Part shown: positions 19,491-27,860 of the stretch, piece after piece | Numbering within the stretch: position 1 is the first letter of the stretch | Layout of the letters: each line of letters begins with the position of its first letter | Source: an uncultured Oceanospirillaceae bacterium | GTDB taxonomy: Bacteria; Pseudomonadota; Gammaproteobacteria; Pseudomonadales; Balneatricaceae | Assembly: GCA_937136055.1 (NCBI GenBank) | Contig: CAKZOD010000093.1 | Coordinates: 1 to 44,664, forward strand | Length of the DNA stretch: 44,664 bases | Reading direction: 5' to 3' | Program-made: the position numbers and the translations under genes | Notes under the pieces: model-generated | Databases searched by the model: none | The model's input: only the letters and a program-made list of their open reading frames with translations | Told to the model about the DNA's origin: nothing

Positions 19491-20828
19491 CTAACCCCCT
19501 CTAATAGACCAAAGCTCAAGCTTCAATGCCGGGTATTCTCCCCCGATGTGTATAGCAATGCCGCCCGACTGCTTCAATTGATCCCACAACTCTCCAACTT
19601 GTTCTAGCTCAAAATAAACAAACCCTGTGTGGTATGGGATTTGTCGAGGTGCTACTGGCATAGGGCGAATACGAATACCTGGCAACTGCACATTCACTAG
19701 CTGGCGAATTTGTTCAACGGAACCAATTTTGACTTGTACAGGAAAGCGCTGACGAATATCTTCAGTGGCAATATCCGCTGAAACTGCCAAGACAAAATTA
19801 CCTTGTTCAAGTAAGCTCGCATCACTCACTACACCAACACGAATACCGTACTTACGCTCTTGCAATGGAATTGAAACTGCATTTTGCTCTAACACCATGC
19901 TGAGCGATTGGCGAAGGGCATTAATAACGGGCTCGAAGCTTTGCTGTAAATTATCGTGTTGATAAGCATCAAAAGGTTGGGCTAATTTTTGTGTGCCAGT
20001 AAAGGTTGCAAGCTCACCTGCTAAAGTAATGGCTTTTTGATAAAAATCTTCTGGATGCAACGGGCGCACATCGAGCAAATGGCTGACTAAAGGGATATAG
20101 CGATTAACACATTGTAAAAGTAAAAAATCGGCAATTTCAGCCGCGCCGCCTCGACCTGATACAACAATTCTACCCGCCAGTGCTTGCGCTCTATGTTTAA
20201 GCAAGCTGAGTAGTTCTTTAAGGAAGCTCACTATGGCCGTCTCGCTTTGACAGTCGAGGCAAGGGGCAATGTATCGATTATCCATTAACAGACTTTTATC
20301 GCTGCGCATCTCTGTAATTCGCCCGACACCAATACAGCTATAACCTTCCCTCGACTGCTCTTCAAGCATCAAACGCATACGCAGCTTACCGACTTGTATT
20401 GCCGCGCTATTACCGCCGACACTGGCGTTATCCGCTGTTTCATACTCCGTTGCTGCATACCTGGCCAAGCTATCAATATCATTATTGTTATCTACATCAG
20501 CAGTCCCTTGCCGTCTCAGCGGTATGCATAAGTAGACGATGCTTTCTTTGGTGTTTTCTGGGATATCTATCGCTAAGGGCGCTTCATTATTATCGGGAAT
20601 ACTGAAAGGCGTGCCATCTGCAAAAATACCGCTGGCGCTATCCAGTGAAAGCTTGCCCAGCCCTAGTAACTGCTGATCTAACTGACACTCTAAGAGCCCC
20701 CATGAAAAAGGGGTGAGCGGCGCACTGCGTTGCTGTACTAAACTTTCTAAGTAGCGCGTGTACTGTTGAAAATGATGCGGTCTTAGAAACATTCCCTCTG
20801 ACCAAATCACCCGGGCATTTTTGGACAT
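19491..20828 (-). CDS. tssK: TssK baseplate protein
   Basis: TssK links the T6SS baseplate to the membrane complex in the cytoplasm. The 445 residues begin MSKNARVIWSEGMFLRPHHF, the family signature, followed by QQYTRYLE. Later blocks include LDCQSETAI and the C-terminal YPALKLELWSIRGG. The ribosome site AGGGAG lies 7 bases before the ATG. The 255-base gap to tagH, with a hairpin and T-run, suggests that tssK starts its own unit with tssL, tssM, tagF and pppA. Confidence 0.97.
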   Translation of the reverse strand: MSKNARVIWSEGMFLRPHHFQQYTRYLESLVQQRSAPLTPFSWGLLECQLDQQLLGLGKLSLDSASGIFADGTPFSIPDNNEAPLAIDIPENTKESIVYLCIPLRRQGTADVDNNNDIDSLARYAATEYETADNASVGGNSAAIQVGKLRMRLMLEEQSREGYSCIGVGRITEMRSDKSLLMDNRYIAPCLDCQSETAIVSFLKELLSLLKHRAQALAGRIVVSGRGGAAEIADFLLLQCVNRYIPLVSHLLDVRPLHPEDFYQKAITLAGELATFTGTQKLAQPFDAYQHDNLQQSFEPVINALRQSLSMVLEQNAVSIPLQERKYGIRVGVVSDASLLEQGNFVLAVSADIATEDIRQRFPVQVKIGSVEQIRQLVNVQLPGIRIRPMPVAPRQIPYHTGFVYFELEQVGELWDQLKQSGGIAIHIGGEYPALKLELWSIRGG

Positions 20829-20931
20829 TCAACACTCCCTATCAATAGCAAAGAAAACGAGTAAACCAACCAAATTCACTTTTACATAAGTATTACGATG
20901 CGCCGTGATAAGCACTTTAAAAGCCTGATTT

Positions 20932-20970
20932 GGAAAAACTATCTCATTAATGAAAACATCATTTAATGAG
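20932..20970 (-). terminator. Candidate terminator between tagH and tssK
   Basis: On the minus strand, CTCATTAAATGA and TCATTAATGAG form an 11-bp stem with a one-base bulge and a five-base loop, followed by ATAGTTTTTCC. The stem is AT-rich. It would end the tagH transcript and leave tssK with its own promoter in the rest of the gap (20829-21090). Confidence 0.45.
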
Positions 20971-21090
20971 CACACAAGTAACCTATGATTCGTATAACAT
21001 CCGATAGCAATACACAGGGCGTTTGAACTATTAATTTGCTAACTGACATAAATCTAAAAATACTCTCGCCAATTTCTTCTAAGCGCACCG

Positions 21091-23079
21091 CTATTTGTTT
21101 TTATTTGCACTGATATGTCTGATTTGCTGTTCATATGAATCAACAAAGGCATCACCAAACAACAACTGAAAGGCATTACCTGAATCTCTTACTTGGTCTT
21201 GGTAAAAATCGACATAGTTTTGCCAAGCACTGGATTTTTTCCCGATTGATTTCATTGCTACTTTTAATACTCCGCCCTCTTTCTCACCTTCAAAATTTTC
21301 AGGGGTTAACCGTTGCATTAACTGTGAAAAAGCAGCTTCCATTGCAGAGATCATTGCTATTTGATGATTGCGAATTTCTGCCACACTCTCCTTAATTGAA
21401 TCATTGGCAGATAAATATCCAGTGCCTTTGTTTAACAAAAAGATACGCAGAGCTTCGTCTATATTGGGGGCAAATTTTAAAGGGTTGTTTTCAATCGGAC
21501 GTATGGTTGTTTGCGACATCCTAAACTCATTTTTCAAAAGTGATCGCGCTTGCTGTAACTCAATCAAACCTTTAAGCATTTCTCTAAATAATCCGCCAAA
21601 CTCTTCCATCATTTGCCCTTGGTCGAGCTCTGCAAGTAACGCTTCATCCATTGCCAGCGCTTTTAAAAATCGATTGTAGTGATCAGAGTGTGATGTATTT
21701 GTAGATGCGGGTATTTGCTCTGTTTGAGTAGGCACACTTTTACTAGCCACTTGTGGCGCAGTGGCGGGCATATCAACAGCTGGAGGACTAATCGTTTGAG
21801 GGGCTGGGGACGCGGAATCAGATGCCCCAACTTCTTCGACATGCATTCCAGCTAATTCATCTGCATTCTGGTTAGGCAGCACTTGGGGCTCTTTAACGCC
21901 CTGTATTTCTGGAGCAGTTTGCGCAAAAGGATCTACAAAATGCTCAACGTGCTTCGCAACATTGATGTCATCTGCTTGCTCCAAAGGCTCGATAGGCTGC
22001 GAAATACCTTGGGCATCATCTAAGCTTGCCTGAATAATCTGCGGCTCAGTCTCTACTGTATTCGCAGGAGGCGCTACTGCTTCAAAATTATTACTCTCAA
22101 ATTGCTGATCACTTGCAAAAGGGTCTGCCTGTTGTCCCTGTTGGTTAGCTTGTAATGAGAAATCCGTTAAATCCCAATCATCTGGAATCTGTTGGAAATT
22201 ACTCTCTGAAAGCACGCTTCCATTGGAAGGGCTATTAGTCGGTAGGTTATTTCTTTGAAGGGGTTCATTATCAATTTGCTCAGGCTCTATATACGGATCT
22301 TGGCTCTCGATAGAAGGAGCAATAAATGGATCCCTTAATGAGTCGCTGTGGTTTGATTGCGCTGGTGAAAAATGTTCATCAAACGCTCCATTGTTGCTAC
22401 CCATCGTAAAAGGGTCTTGGTTATCAGTTAATGAGTTGCTTTCAAACAAGTTACTTTCAATCCCTCCAAGCTGAGAAGATTGATTAACGCCTTCATCGCT
22501 CGCACTCCCTAACCCTGCTAGTGGATCAAAACTTGGCGCACTGATACCTGGCACAGGTGTGTCTGACGATTGCACTGAATTCACAGCGGGGTCAAAGCTG
22601 TTATTTTCTGTTGAGTTCACTAAAGGTGCTGGAGAAGGTGGCGTTGAGGAAGCTCCGTTGTGATCTGCCAGAATATCAAATGAGCTTGCCAGCGCAGCAG
22701 AACTGCTATCAAACGGCTCAGCGTTGGGTAAGCTTTCAAACTTCTCAGCGGCTTGTACCTGCTGCAAACTAACAGTTACTTCATATTCCCCAAAGCGTAT
22801 CACCTCGCCCTCATTAAGGGTCACTGAATTACCTTTGCCGATCGCTATCAGCTCATCGCTAACAAAGGTTCCATTAGTGCTAATATCCGTGAGATAAAAG
22901 CTGCCACTTTGGAAAGACACTTGACCGTGCTGACTGGAAATAATCCGATCAGGATCTGCTAACACCCATTGGTTATTCACCGAGCGACCAAACGTACCGC
23001 CACTTTCATCAAAACAATATTGAGCCTGATCTCCCATCGATTGGCGTTGGTAGCTAGTAATTGTGAAAATAACCTGCAT
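21091..23079 (-). CDS. tagH: TagH, FHA-domain T6SS regulatory protein
   Basis: The forkhead-associated domain at about residues 22-108 (FGRSVNNQWVLADPD, SSQHGQVSF, DISTNGTFV) binds phosphothreonine and in T6SS acts with the PpkA/PppA pair. A very long Asn/Gln/Ser/Pro/Asp-rich, probably disordered region spans about 110-470. The C-terminal TagH domain (about 475-655) has LKALAMDEALLAELDQ, MMEEFGGLFREMLKGLIELQ and NPLKFAPNIDEALRIFL, which are family blocks. At 662 residues it is long for the family because of the linker. The gene is divergent from tssJ across a 373-base gap. Confidence 0.93.
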   Translation of the reverse strand: MQVIFTITSYQRQSMGDQAQYCFDESGGTFGRSVNNQWVLADPDRIISSQHGQVSFQSGSFYLTDISTNGTFVSDELIAIGKGNSVTLNEGEVIRFGEYEVTVSLQQVQAAEKFESLPNAEPFDSSSAALASSFDILADHNGASSTPPSPAPLVNSTENNSFDPAVNSVQSSDTPVPGISAPSFDPLAGLGSASDEGVNQSSQLGGIESNLFESNSLTDNQDPFTMGSNNGAFDEHFSPAQSNHSDSLRDPFIAPSIESQDPYIEPEQIDNEPLQRNNLPTNSPSNGSVLSESNFQQIPDDWDLTDFSLQANQQGQQADPFASDQQFESNNFEAVAPPANTVETEPQIIQASLDDAQGISQPIEPLEQADDINVAKHVEHFVDPFAQTAPEIQGVKEPQVLPNQNADELAGMHVEEVGASDSASPAPQTISPPAVDMPATAPQVASKSVPTQTEQIPASTNTSHSDHYNRFLKALAMDEALLAELDQGQMMEEFGGLFREMLKGLIELQQARSLLKNEFRMSQTTIRPIENNPLKFAPNIDEALRIFLLNKGTGYLSANDSIKESVAEIRNHQIAMISAMEAAFSQLMQRLTPENFEGEKEGGVLKVAMKSIGKKSSAWQNYVDFYQDQVRDSGNAFQLLFGDAFVDSYEQQIRHISANKNK

Positions 23080-23452
23080 GGATAAATAACCTCTATAGAT
23101 TTTTATCTTAACCCGTCTCTTTAATGGGTAGGCTTGATTGGCTCTCTATCATTGCGGCAAAACCGATAGTCGAAAGACTTAAAATGCAACTAATACCCAC
23201 TTCACAAAGGCCACCCATTTTGGGTACCTGCAAACGAATTACTGCTACATACTAGGAATTTATTTCACTTATTGATAAATCACTAAAATACAAACAATGC
23301 ATATAATTTCGCTAGAAAAGCAGACATAACTTATATTAAATTTAACGACAGGCGAGGTATTAACTCCCCTATAAGACTCTTTTTCAGCATAAGGATAGCG
23401 ACTAAAGCAAAGCTGCTATTTTCCCTATTCCAATAAAAGATCAAGGATAATT
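23080..23452. other. Divergent intergenic region between tagH and tssJ
   Basis: No gene is visible in these 373 bases. The region must carry divergent promoters. On the plus strand a perfect TATAAT sits at 23302-23307, about 146 bases before tssJ, without a good -35. I looked for the sigma-54 GG-N10-GC pattern and found none. No palindrome longer than about 6 bp per arm stood out. Confidence 0.5.
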
Positions 23453-23926
23453 ATGAATACTCTTACACCATTCAATAAATTAGCAATGCTAATTTTTTTC
23501 GTTTTCTTAAGTGGGTGTGCGGGAAAGCTTCTCGAAGATTCGCCCGGCACATTGGTCGTTAATATTTCAACAAGTGCAGATATGAATCCAGATCACAACG
23601 GTCGACCATCGCCAATTGTGTTGTATTTCTATAATTTAAAATCAGACAACGCATTTAGTAATGCACAATTTTTTGATTTATACGAAGACAGCCAAAAGAC
23701 CTTAGGCGGGGATTATATTAGCCAGCAAGAAGTTGAAATTGCCCCGGGGAAAAATATCCAATTCAACACAAACATCCTCACATTGGATACCAACTATGTT
23801 GGAATACTGGCAGCTTACAGAGACTTAGACAACGCCGTCTGGCAGGGCATAATAGAAACTCCGATCAATAAGCAAACGGTTGTTCAAGTGACTTTGAATA
23901 AATTGAGCTTATCTATTAGCCCTTAA
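23453..23926 (+). CDS. tssJ: TssJ outer-membrane lipoprotein
   Basis: TssJ (SciN) anchors the T6SS membrane complex to the outer membrane by binding the TssM periplasmic end. A lipoprotein signal peptide ends in the lipobox FLSGC with Cys22. The mature part shows the family pattern: LVVNISTSADMNPDHNGRPS followed by IVLYFYNLKSDNAFSNAQF, then DLYEDSQKTLG and a C-terminal two-sheet sandwich. It is the only T6SS core gene in the window on the plus strand, apart from its operon partners and under its own promoter. Confidence 0.93.
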   Translation: MNTLTPFNKLAMLIFFVFLSGCAGKLLEDSPGTLVVNISTSADMNPDHNGRPSPIVLYFYNLKSDNAFSNAQFFDLYEDSQKTLGGDYISQQEVEIAPGKNIQFNTNILTLDTNYVGILAAYRDLDNAVWQGIIETPINKQTVVQVTLNKLSLSISP

Positions 23927-23976
23927 AGATCGTCCTTAAAGAAAGCCCTTAAGCAAACGCTTCAATTAGAATCTAG

Positions 23977-24000
23977 AGGTGGCTGAAATATCAGTCACCT
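23977..24000. terminator. Hairpin between convergent tssJ and orphan small gene
   Basis: AGGTGGCTGA and TCAGTCACCT form a 10-bp stem with one G-U wobble and an AATA loop. It overlaps the stop codon of the minus-strand small gene. On the plus strand GATTCGTATTTT follows. It is a plausible shared terminator with a weak T-run. Confidence 0.45.
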
Positions 24001-24275
24001 GATTCGTATTTTAAAGCTGCTTCATCATCAATTGAGTATGCGTAGCAACCATCCCAAGATGAGCCGCATTGAATGGCAATTAGCTTTGTTTTACCACTGG
24101 TAAATTTAACTTTACCAAACGCCAGCATTGAAGACTCACGAATATTATGGTCAGCAACATATTGCTGCCACTTTTCCTTATCTTGTTTTTCTATAACACC
24201 CTTCACGTTCCTTGCGCTTTTAATTTCAGCGATCAAGCGATAGTAATCAACATCTATAACTCTCGGTTGTGCCAT
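23991..24275 (-). CDS. Orphan small protein, unknown
   Basis: I do not recognise this 94-residue protein. It is soluble, with no signal peptide or membrane segment. It has a charged helical N-terminal half (VDYYRLIAEIKSARNVKG, DKEKWQQYVADHN) and a beta-rich C-terminal half with two Cys (IAIQCGSSWDGCYAYSID). A TGAGG-like ribosome site lies upstream of the ATG. It is convergent with tssJ and divergent from the ABM-like gene, so it is independently transcribed. Its location inside the T6SS locus allows an immunity or regulatory role, but nothing in the sequence shows one. Confidence 0.6.
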   Translation of the reverse strand: MAQPRVIDVDYYRLIAEIKSARNVKGVIEKQDKEKWQQYVADHNIRESSMLAFGKVKFTSGKTKLIAIQCGSSWDGCYAYSIDDEAALKYESGD

Positions 24276-24403
24276 ATTTCCAGCCTCATCAGAAATTCCA
24301 TTTATTGTTGATTCTACAGCAGGTTTTTTGAATATCTAGGGAAATAAAAATAAAACCACACCTATAACAGATACTTTATGTCTTCGTTAAATTTTTAGTG
24401 TGA

Positions 24404-24425
24404 CTACTGACAAAGTTGTCAGTAG
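24404..24425. promoter_or_regulatory. 22-bp interrupted palindrome, candidate operator
   Basis: CTACTGACAA-AG-TTGTCAGTAG has perfect 10-bp arms, about 50 bases before the start of the ABM-like gene. The right arm includes TTGTCA, a 5-of-6 match to a -35 box, with a weak TATCTG 17 bases on. Three imperfect copies of AGTAGgxTATC (24421-24430, 24432-24442, 24462-24472) follow, the last one covering the ribosome site. The geometry fits a TetR- or LysR-type dimer site that overlaps a promoter. Confidence 0.5.
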
Positions 24426-24473
24426 GTATCAAGTAGCCTATCTGAAACTCCTCAACGACCAAGTAGGTTATCT

Positions 24474-24866
24474 ATGAATATTCTAAGAATTGTTAAATCG
24501 CTGATTGCTTCCCTTGTTGCTTGCTTCAGTATCGCCTCACCTGTTAACGGTGAAACTGTTATTGAATGGGCACCTTTTGTTAAAAAGGATCAAATAAATG
24601 AGCAGCTACTGATTTCAAAAGCTGATGCAGTTAATCGTCAGTTTTTAAGCTTACAACCGGGTTTTATAAAACGCAGCTTAGTAAAAAAGGATAAGTATAA
24701 CTTCGCAGATATTGTTCACTGGGGATCACTAACAGCAGCTCAACAAGCCGCTAAGAAAGTTTCAAATTGTGAGGTGTGCAACCAGTATTTTTCGCAGATG
24801 GATCACCAGAAAAGCAAATTAGCCGGTAGTGGCTTTAGCTATTACCAAGTTTTAAAAGAGTGGTAA
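24474..24866 (+). CDS. Exported ABM-like (dimeric alpha/beta barrel) protein
   Basis: The 130-residue protein has a signal peptide (positive start, then LIASLVACFSIASPVNG, cleavage near residue 26). The mature part shows the antibiotic-biosynthesis-monooxygenase-like pattern: a first strand VIEWAPFV, a helix, then LSLQPGFIKRSLVKKD and FADIVHWGSLTAAQQAAKKV. A Cys pair lies in NCEVCNQYF. Such proteins form dimeric alpha/beta barrels with enzymatic or ligand-binding roles; the periplasmic location is unusual. The substrate is unknown. It is probably controlled by the palindrome upstream. Nothing ties it directly to the T6SS. Confidence 0.75.
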   Translation: MNILRIVKSLIASLVACFSIASPVNGETVIEWAPFVKKDQINEQLLISKADAVNRQFLSLQPGFIKRSLVKKDKYNFADIVHWGSLTAAQQAAKKVSNCEVCNQYFSQMDHQKSKLAGSGFSYYQVLKEW

Positions 24867-24873
24867 TAACCTG

Positions 24874-26139
24874 TCAGGTATTCAATCCTCCCAACAACAG
24901 TCGCTGTTGGGTTTTCCCCTTTTCACGGGTATTGAAAAAGCCTTTGCCTAATAGCGCAAGCTCTAATGATGCTGCAATTCTCTGGCGCTGAAAGCTTTTT
25001 AATAGCACTGTATTGCAATTTTTCTCAGTAATTAGCTGGCCACATAAATAACGCTGGCCAACGGCAAACTCCGCTGCGTGTGCACGCCACCACTGCTCAA
25101 CTAACCCGATATCCGGCCAAGGTAAATCATCGTCCTCATCTAAGCTAACATCTTCATCTTGTGGGTCATCATTAGGCCCTGACTCAAAATCATCAGGCTC
25201 TGCGCACTCTAAGTCTTGATAGGCTAAATCCACTCCTGTAATCAAACAAAAAGCTTCGCCACACACTCGCGCCAGTGCTGGCTCTTGCATGTATTTAAGG
25301 ATTCCGGCAATCCAAAAAGGATCCCCACTCATTCCCGCACCTTGCATTGCAAAGCGAATGGTCTCGGGCTTTTGTGCTAAAGTTTGTAGGAATTTTTTAA
25401 GATTGTCTCCAGTCAAAACGCGTGCAATTAGCTCTAATGCCTTGTAAGCGAACTCAGTAATATTAATCACATGATGCTTTAGTGTTTCAACCTTACTGAC
25501 ATCTCCTAAAATGACTGCTGACCAATTCGCCCAAAAACTAAAAGCGATGTTTTCACTACTATAAAAATGCGCTAGTTGCCCGAGAAGCTCTTTACACCCC
25601 AGCTCCCCAATCGCTCTGAGCGATCTCGCGACTAATAAATCATTGTCGGACCTCAAAGCCATTAACAATGCATCTTGTGAACCCAACCGTTTAAGCGCAC
25701 TTAAATGAACTCCTAAACGTAAATAGTCACTATCATTGGCCTGTAAAAAACTTTTCATCAAGCTTTGTGTGTGCATCACTTTATGCCAAGCAAGTGCTGA
25801 TACCAACGCGCGATAATTTTCACTATTAGACTGAGCAACATCTAGTACTTGATCAAGCTTGTGTCCATCTAAGTTCAACACTGCTAACCAAGCTGCAACG
25901 AACACTTCACCAGGTTCATTTATTTCTAAACCCTGTAATGCTAGTTCCCAAGCATAGTCACCAGCAACTTTTAAACCATCTAAGTGAGCTGCTAAGCGCT
26001 CATCTAATTCAACAAGATCCTTAAGATCATAATGAGGTTCAGTGACAGCTGAATCTCGTTGCAACCAAAGAAATGCCGCATCTTCAAAGTGGCGTTCGAT
26101 AATGACGGGGATAACAGCTCTTGTTGATAGGTTATTCAT
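24874..26139 (-). CDS. TIGR02270-type HEAT-like T6SS-associated protein
   Basis: The 421 residues begin with IPVIIERHFEDAAFLWLQRD and LVELDERLAAHLDGL, which match the start of the uncharacterised family I know as TIGR02270, often found in T6SS loci. The body is helical and HEAT-repeat-like (for example LRSDNDLLVARSLRAIGELG), followed by an acidic Asp/Glu stretch (about residues 320-340) and WPDIGLVEQWWRAHAAEF. Repeat proteins of this kind could act as adaptors or chaperones for cargo. It lies last in the effector segment, 128 bases after the 508-residue gene, and its 3' end overlaps the terminator of the convergent ABM-like gene. Confidence 0.8.
   Translation of the reverse strand: MNNLSTRAVIPVIIERHFEDAAFLWLQRDSAVTEPHYDLKDLVELDERLAAHLDGLKVAGDYAWELALQGLEINEPGEVFVAAWLAVLNLDGHKLDQVLDVAQSNSENYRALVSALAWHKVMHTQSLMKSFLQANDSDYLRLGVHLSALKRLGSQDALLMALRSDNDLLVARSLRAIGELGCKELLGQLAHFYSSENIAFSFWANWSAVILGDVSKVETLKHHVINITEFAYKALELIARVLTGDNLKKFLQTLAQKPETIRFAMQGAGMSGDPFWIAGILKYMQEPALARVCGEAFCLITGVDLAYQDLECAEPDDFESGPNDDPQDEDVSLDEDDDLPWPDIGLVEQWWRAHAAEFAVGQRYLCGQLITEKNCNTVLLKSFQRQRIAASLELALLGKGFFNTREKGKTQQRLLLGGLNT
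24890..24915 (+). terminator. Terminator of the ABM-like gene
   Basis: CCCAACA and TGTTGGG form a 7-bp stem followed by TTTTCCCCTTTT, starting 23 bases after the plus-strand stop. It lies inside the 3' end of the convergent minus-strand gene. Confidence 0.45.
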
Positions 26140-26167
26140 TAAAGCGCTCGTCCTTGGGCTAGTTTTG

Positions 26168-26223
26168 GATTGAATATCTTAGTATCCCGCTTTACTCTCG
26201 AATTGTTTAAAAAATATTCAATC
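26168..26223. other. Long-spaced inverted repeat before the TIGR02270-type gene
   Basis: GATTGAATAT (26168-26177) and ATATTCAATC (26214-26223) are perfect 10-bp complements with 36 bases between them, in the short gap between the 508-residue gene and the HEAT-like gene. It could be a weak hairpin or paired binding half-sites. Confidence 0.35.
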
Positions 26224-26267
26224 GAAAAACAGAGTGTTCTTGATTGCCCTCTCCCGCTAATAAAATG

Positions 26268-27794
26268 CTACCACCAACCGTAACGGCTATTTTTTCCTGA
26301 ATTCTCTATAGCAGCCGTTGCCAGACCGCTACTTAGATTACCTAACAACCTTTTAATCTGCTTTCTTGCGCCACTTATGTTATCTGTCTGGTCAATAGAA
26401 AGGACTTTTCCCTGGGCAATTTTTAATGACAGAGCAACCATGCTATCTGTGCTGCTAATTTTAAGATCACTGTCCCCTATATAGCTAAATGCGCGTTTTT
26501 TAACATCATTAAAAATGTGATTATTACGCTCAAGCTGATTAAAACTAAAGCTGGAGTTATTCGTTGCCGTAGCCGCAAGAAATCCATAATAACTACCAGT
26601 CATTGGCATAGTTAAGCAATAACAAGAGATGATCGGTAATTTTTTAATCGCTCCTAAAAACCATTTTTGAAATTCATCAGCATCACTCCACTTTGCATCT
26701 TTAATTCTTGCTTGTGCTAGGACTTCACGCAACATAGCTGTGCTCTTAATTCGCTGATAAATATTACTGATGAACATGATAAAACTAGCCAATGCATTTA
26801 AAATAACACCAGCTCCCGCAGAGGCAATATTAACACCTATTTTTAATCCGCTTAGTAAGATCTCTGAGCCAGAATTTTTGATTGATTCTTTTATTTGCTC
26901 ATAAACAGATTCTATTATTATTTTAGGATGACCGCTCACTACTCCCTCTTCAAGCTCATCACGATTACGATAGGTAGAATATGCTGATATTGCGGATACA
27001 AGATTACGCCCAATGCCAACCACATTACTTAGCTCACTTAATACACCGGAAAATATCATCCCTATCATTTGAGGAATTTTACCCATGAGCTGAGCAATTT
27101 CACTCGCTATACCTGAAACCAAATCTCCCTTCATTTTTTCTTTAAGCCAACCGACAACGGCATTATAAACCTCATTTAAAAAACCAATATTATTCACTTC
27201 ATTAGCGAAGCTACTAGAAGATGTACTTCCACTAGTTAAGCCTGATGCAATTTTATCAGCCGTGCTGGCTTTCCCAATAGTGACTAAATGTTGAACATCA
27301 GCCCCTACAAAAGCTGCATCAGAAAGTAATTTCACCGGATCCAAAGGCATACCAAAGGTGGTACTTCTCGATAGAAAATACAGTATCCCAGTTCGAGCAT
27401 TCGCTGCAAAAGATTCATCGGGTGGCGCGATCAATGATTGGGAACTGTGAGGAAGTGCTCTATTTAATGTTTCGTCAAGTTTAGTAATTGCACCTTTGGC
27501 GTTCCTGCTACTGCTTTTCCAGTTATTACCTTTGATTTTTTTCCAATCGCCTAGAGCTATTATTATTTCTGTTAAATACCACTTCTCTTTGTATAGTAAA
27601 GTATCAAAGTTACCTTTGCTCATGCGAGATAGTTCAAATGTAGAAACGCTGGTGTAAAACTTTTTTATGCCTTCTTCATAGTTTTGTATCGCAAGATCAA
27701 CTCTTTTAATCGCACTACTTCGCGGCTTGATTCTAAGGTGAGTGTCAGCCATCCATGCTTTGAAATTAATGTAGGGTGATTTTCCTGGTTTCAT
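26268..27794 (-). CDS. Candidate T6SS effector with two hydrophobic helical blocks
   Basis: I do not recognise this 508-residue protein. The N-terminus has FKAWMADTHLRIKPRSSAIK followed by a helical segment. A Ser/Gly/Thr-rich linker (about 184-197) precedes two long hydrophobic, Gly/Ala-rich helical blocks (about 232-270 and 312-345: LKIGVNIASAGAGVILNALA, then SFIMFISNIYQ), with no signal peptide. This resembles the layout of pore-forming toxins: a soluble loading region and a membrane-inserting hairpin. The C-terminus is basic (GARKQIKRLLGNL). The place in the vgrG/DUF4150 cargo segment supports an effector role. The function is an inference. Confidence 0.7.
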   Translation of the reverse strand: MKPGKSPYINFKAWMADTHLRIKPRSSAIKRVDLAIQNYEEGIKKFYTSVSTFELSRMSKGNFDTLLYKEKWYLTEIIIALGDWKKIKGNNWKSSSRNAKGAITKLDETLNRALPHSSQSLIAPPDESFAANARTGILYFLSRSTTFGMPLDPVKLLSDAAFVGADVQHLVTIGKASTADKIASGLTSGSTSSSSFANEVNNIGFLNEVYNAVVGWLKEKMKGDLVSGIASEIAQLMGKIPQMIGMIFSGVLSELSNVVGIGRNLVSAISAYSTYRNRDELEEGVVSGHPKIIIESVYEQIKESIKNSGSEILLSGLKIGVNIASAGAGVILNALASFIMFISNIYQRIKSTAMLREVLAQARIKDAKWSDADEFQKWFLGAIKKLPIISCYCLTMPMTGSYYGFLAATATNNSSFSFNQLERNNHIFNDVKKRAFSYIGDSDLKISSTDSMVALSLKIAQGKVLSIDQTDNISGARKQIKRLLGNLSSGLATAAIENSGKNSRYGWW

Positions 27795-27860
27795 TTCCTC
27801 ATCCTTTTGTTCGATACATTCTATAAAGCTCGAAAGCTTTCGATTCAGTAAAAGGCATTT

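Noticed and set aside
23080..23452. Sigma-54 promoter for the T6SS genes
   Set aside because: The GG and GC pairs that I found are 8 or 12 bases apart, not the required 10.
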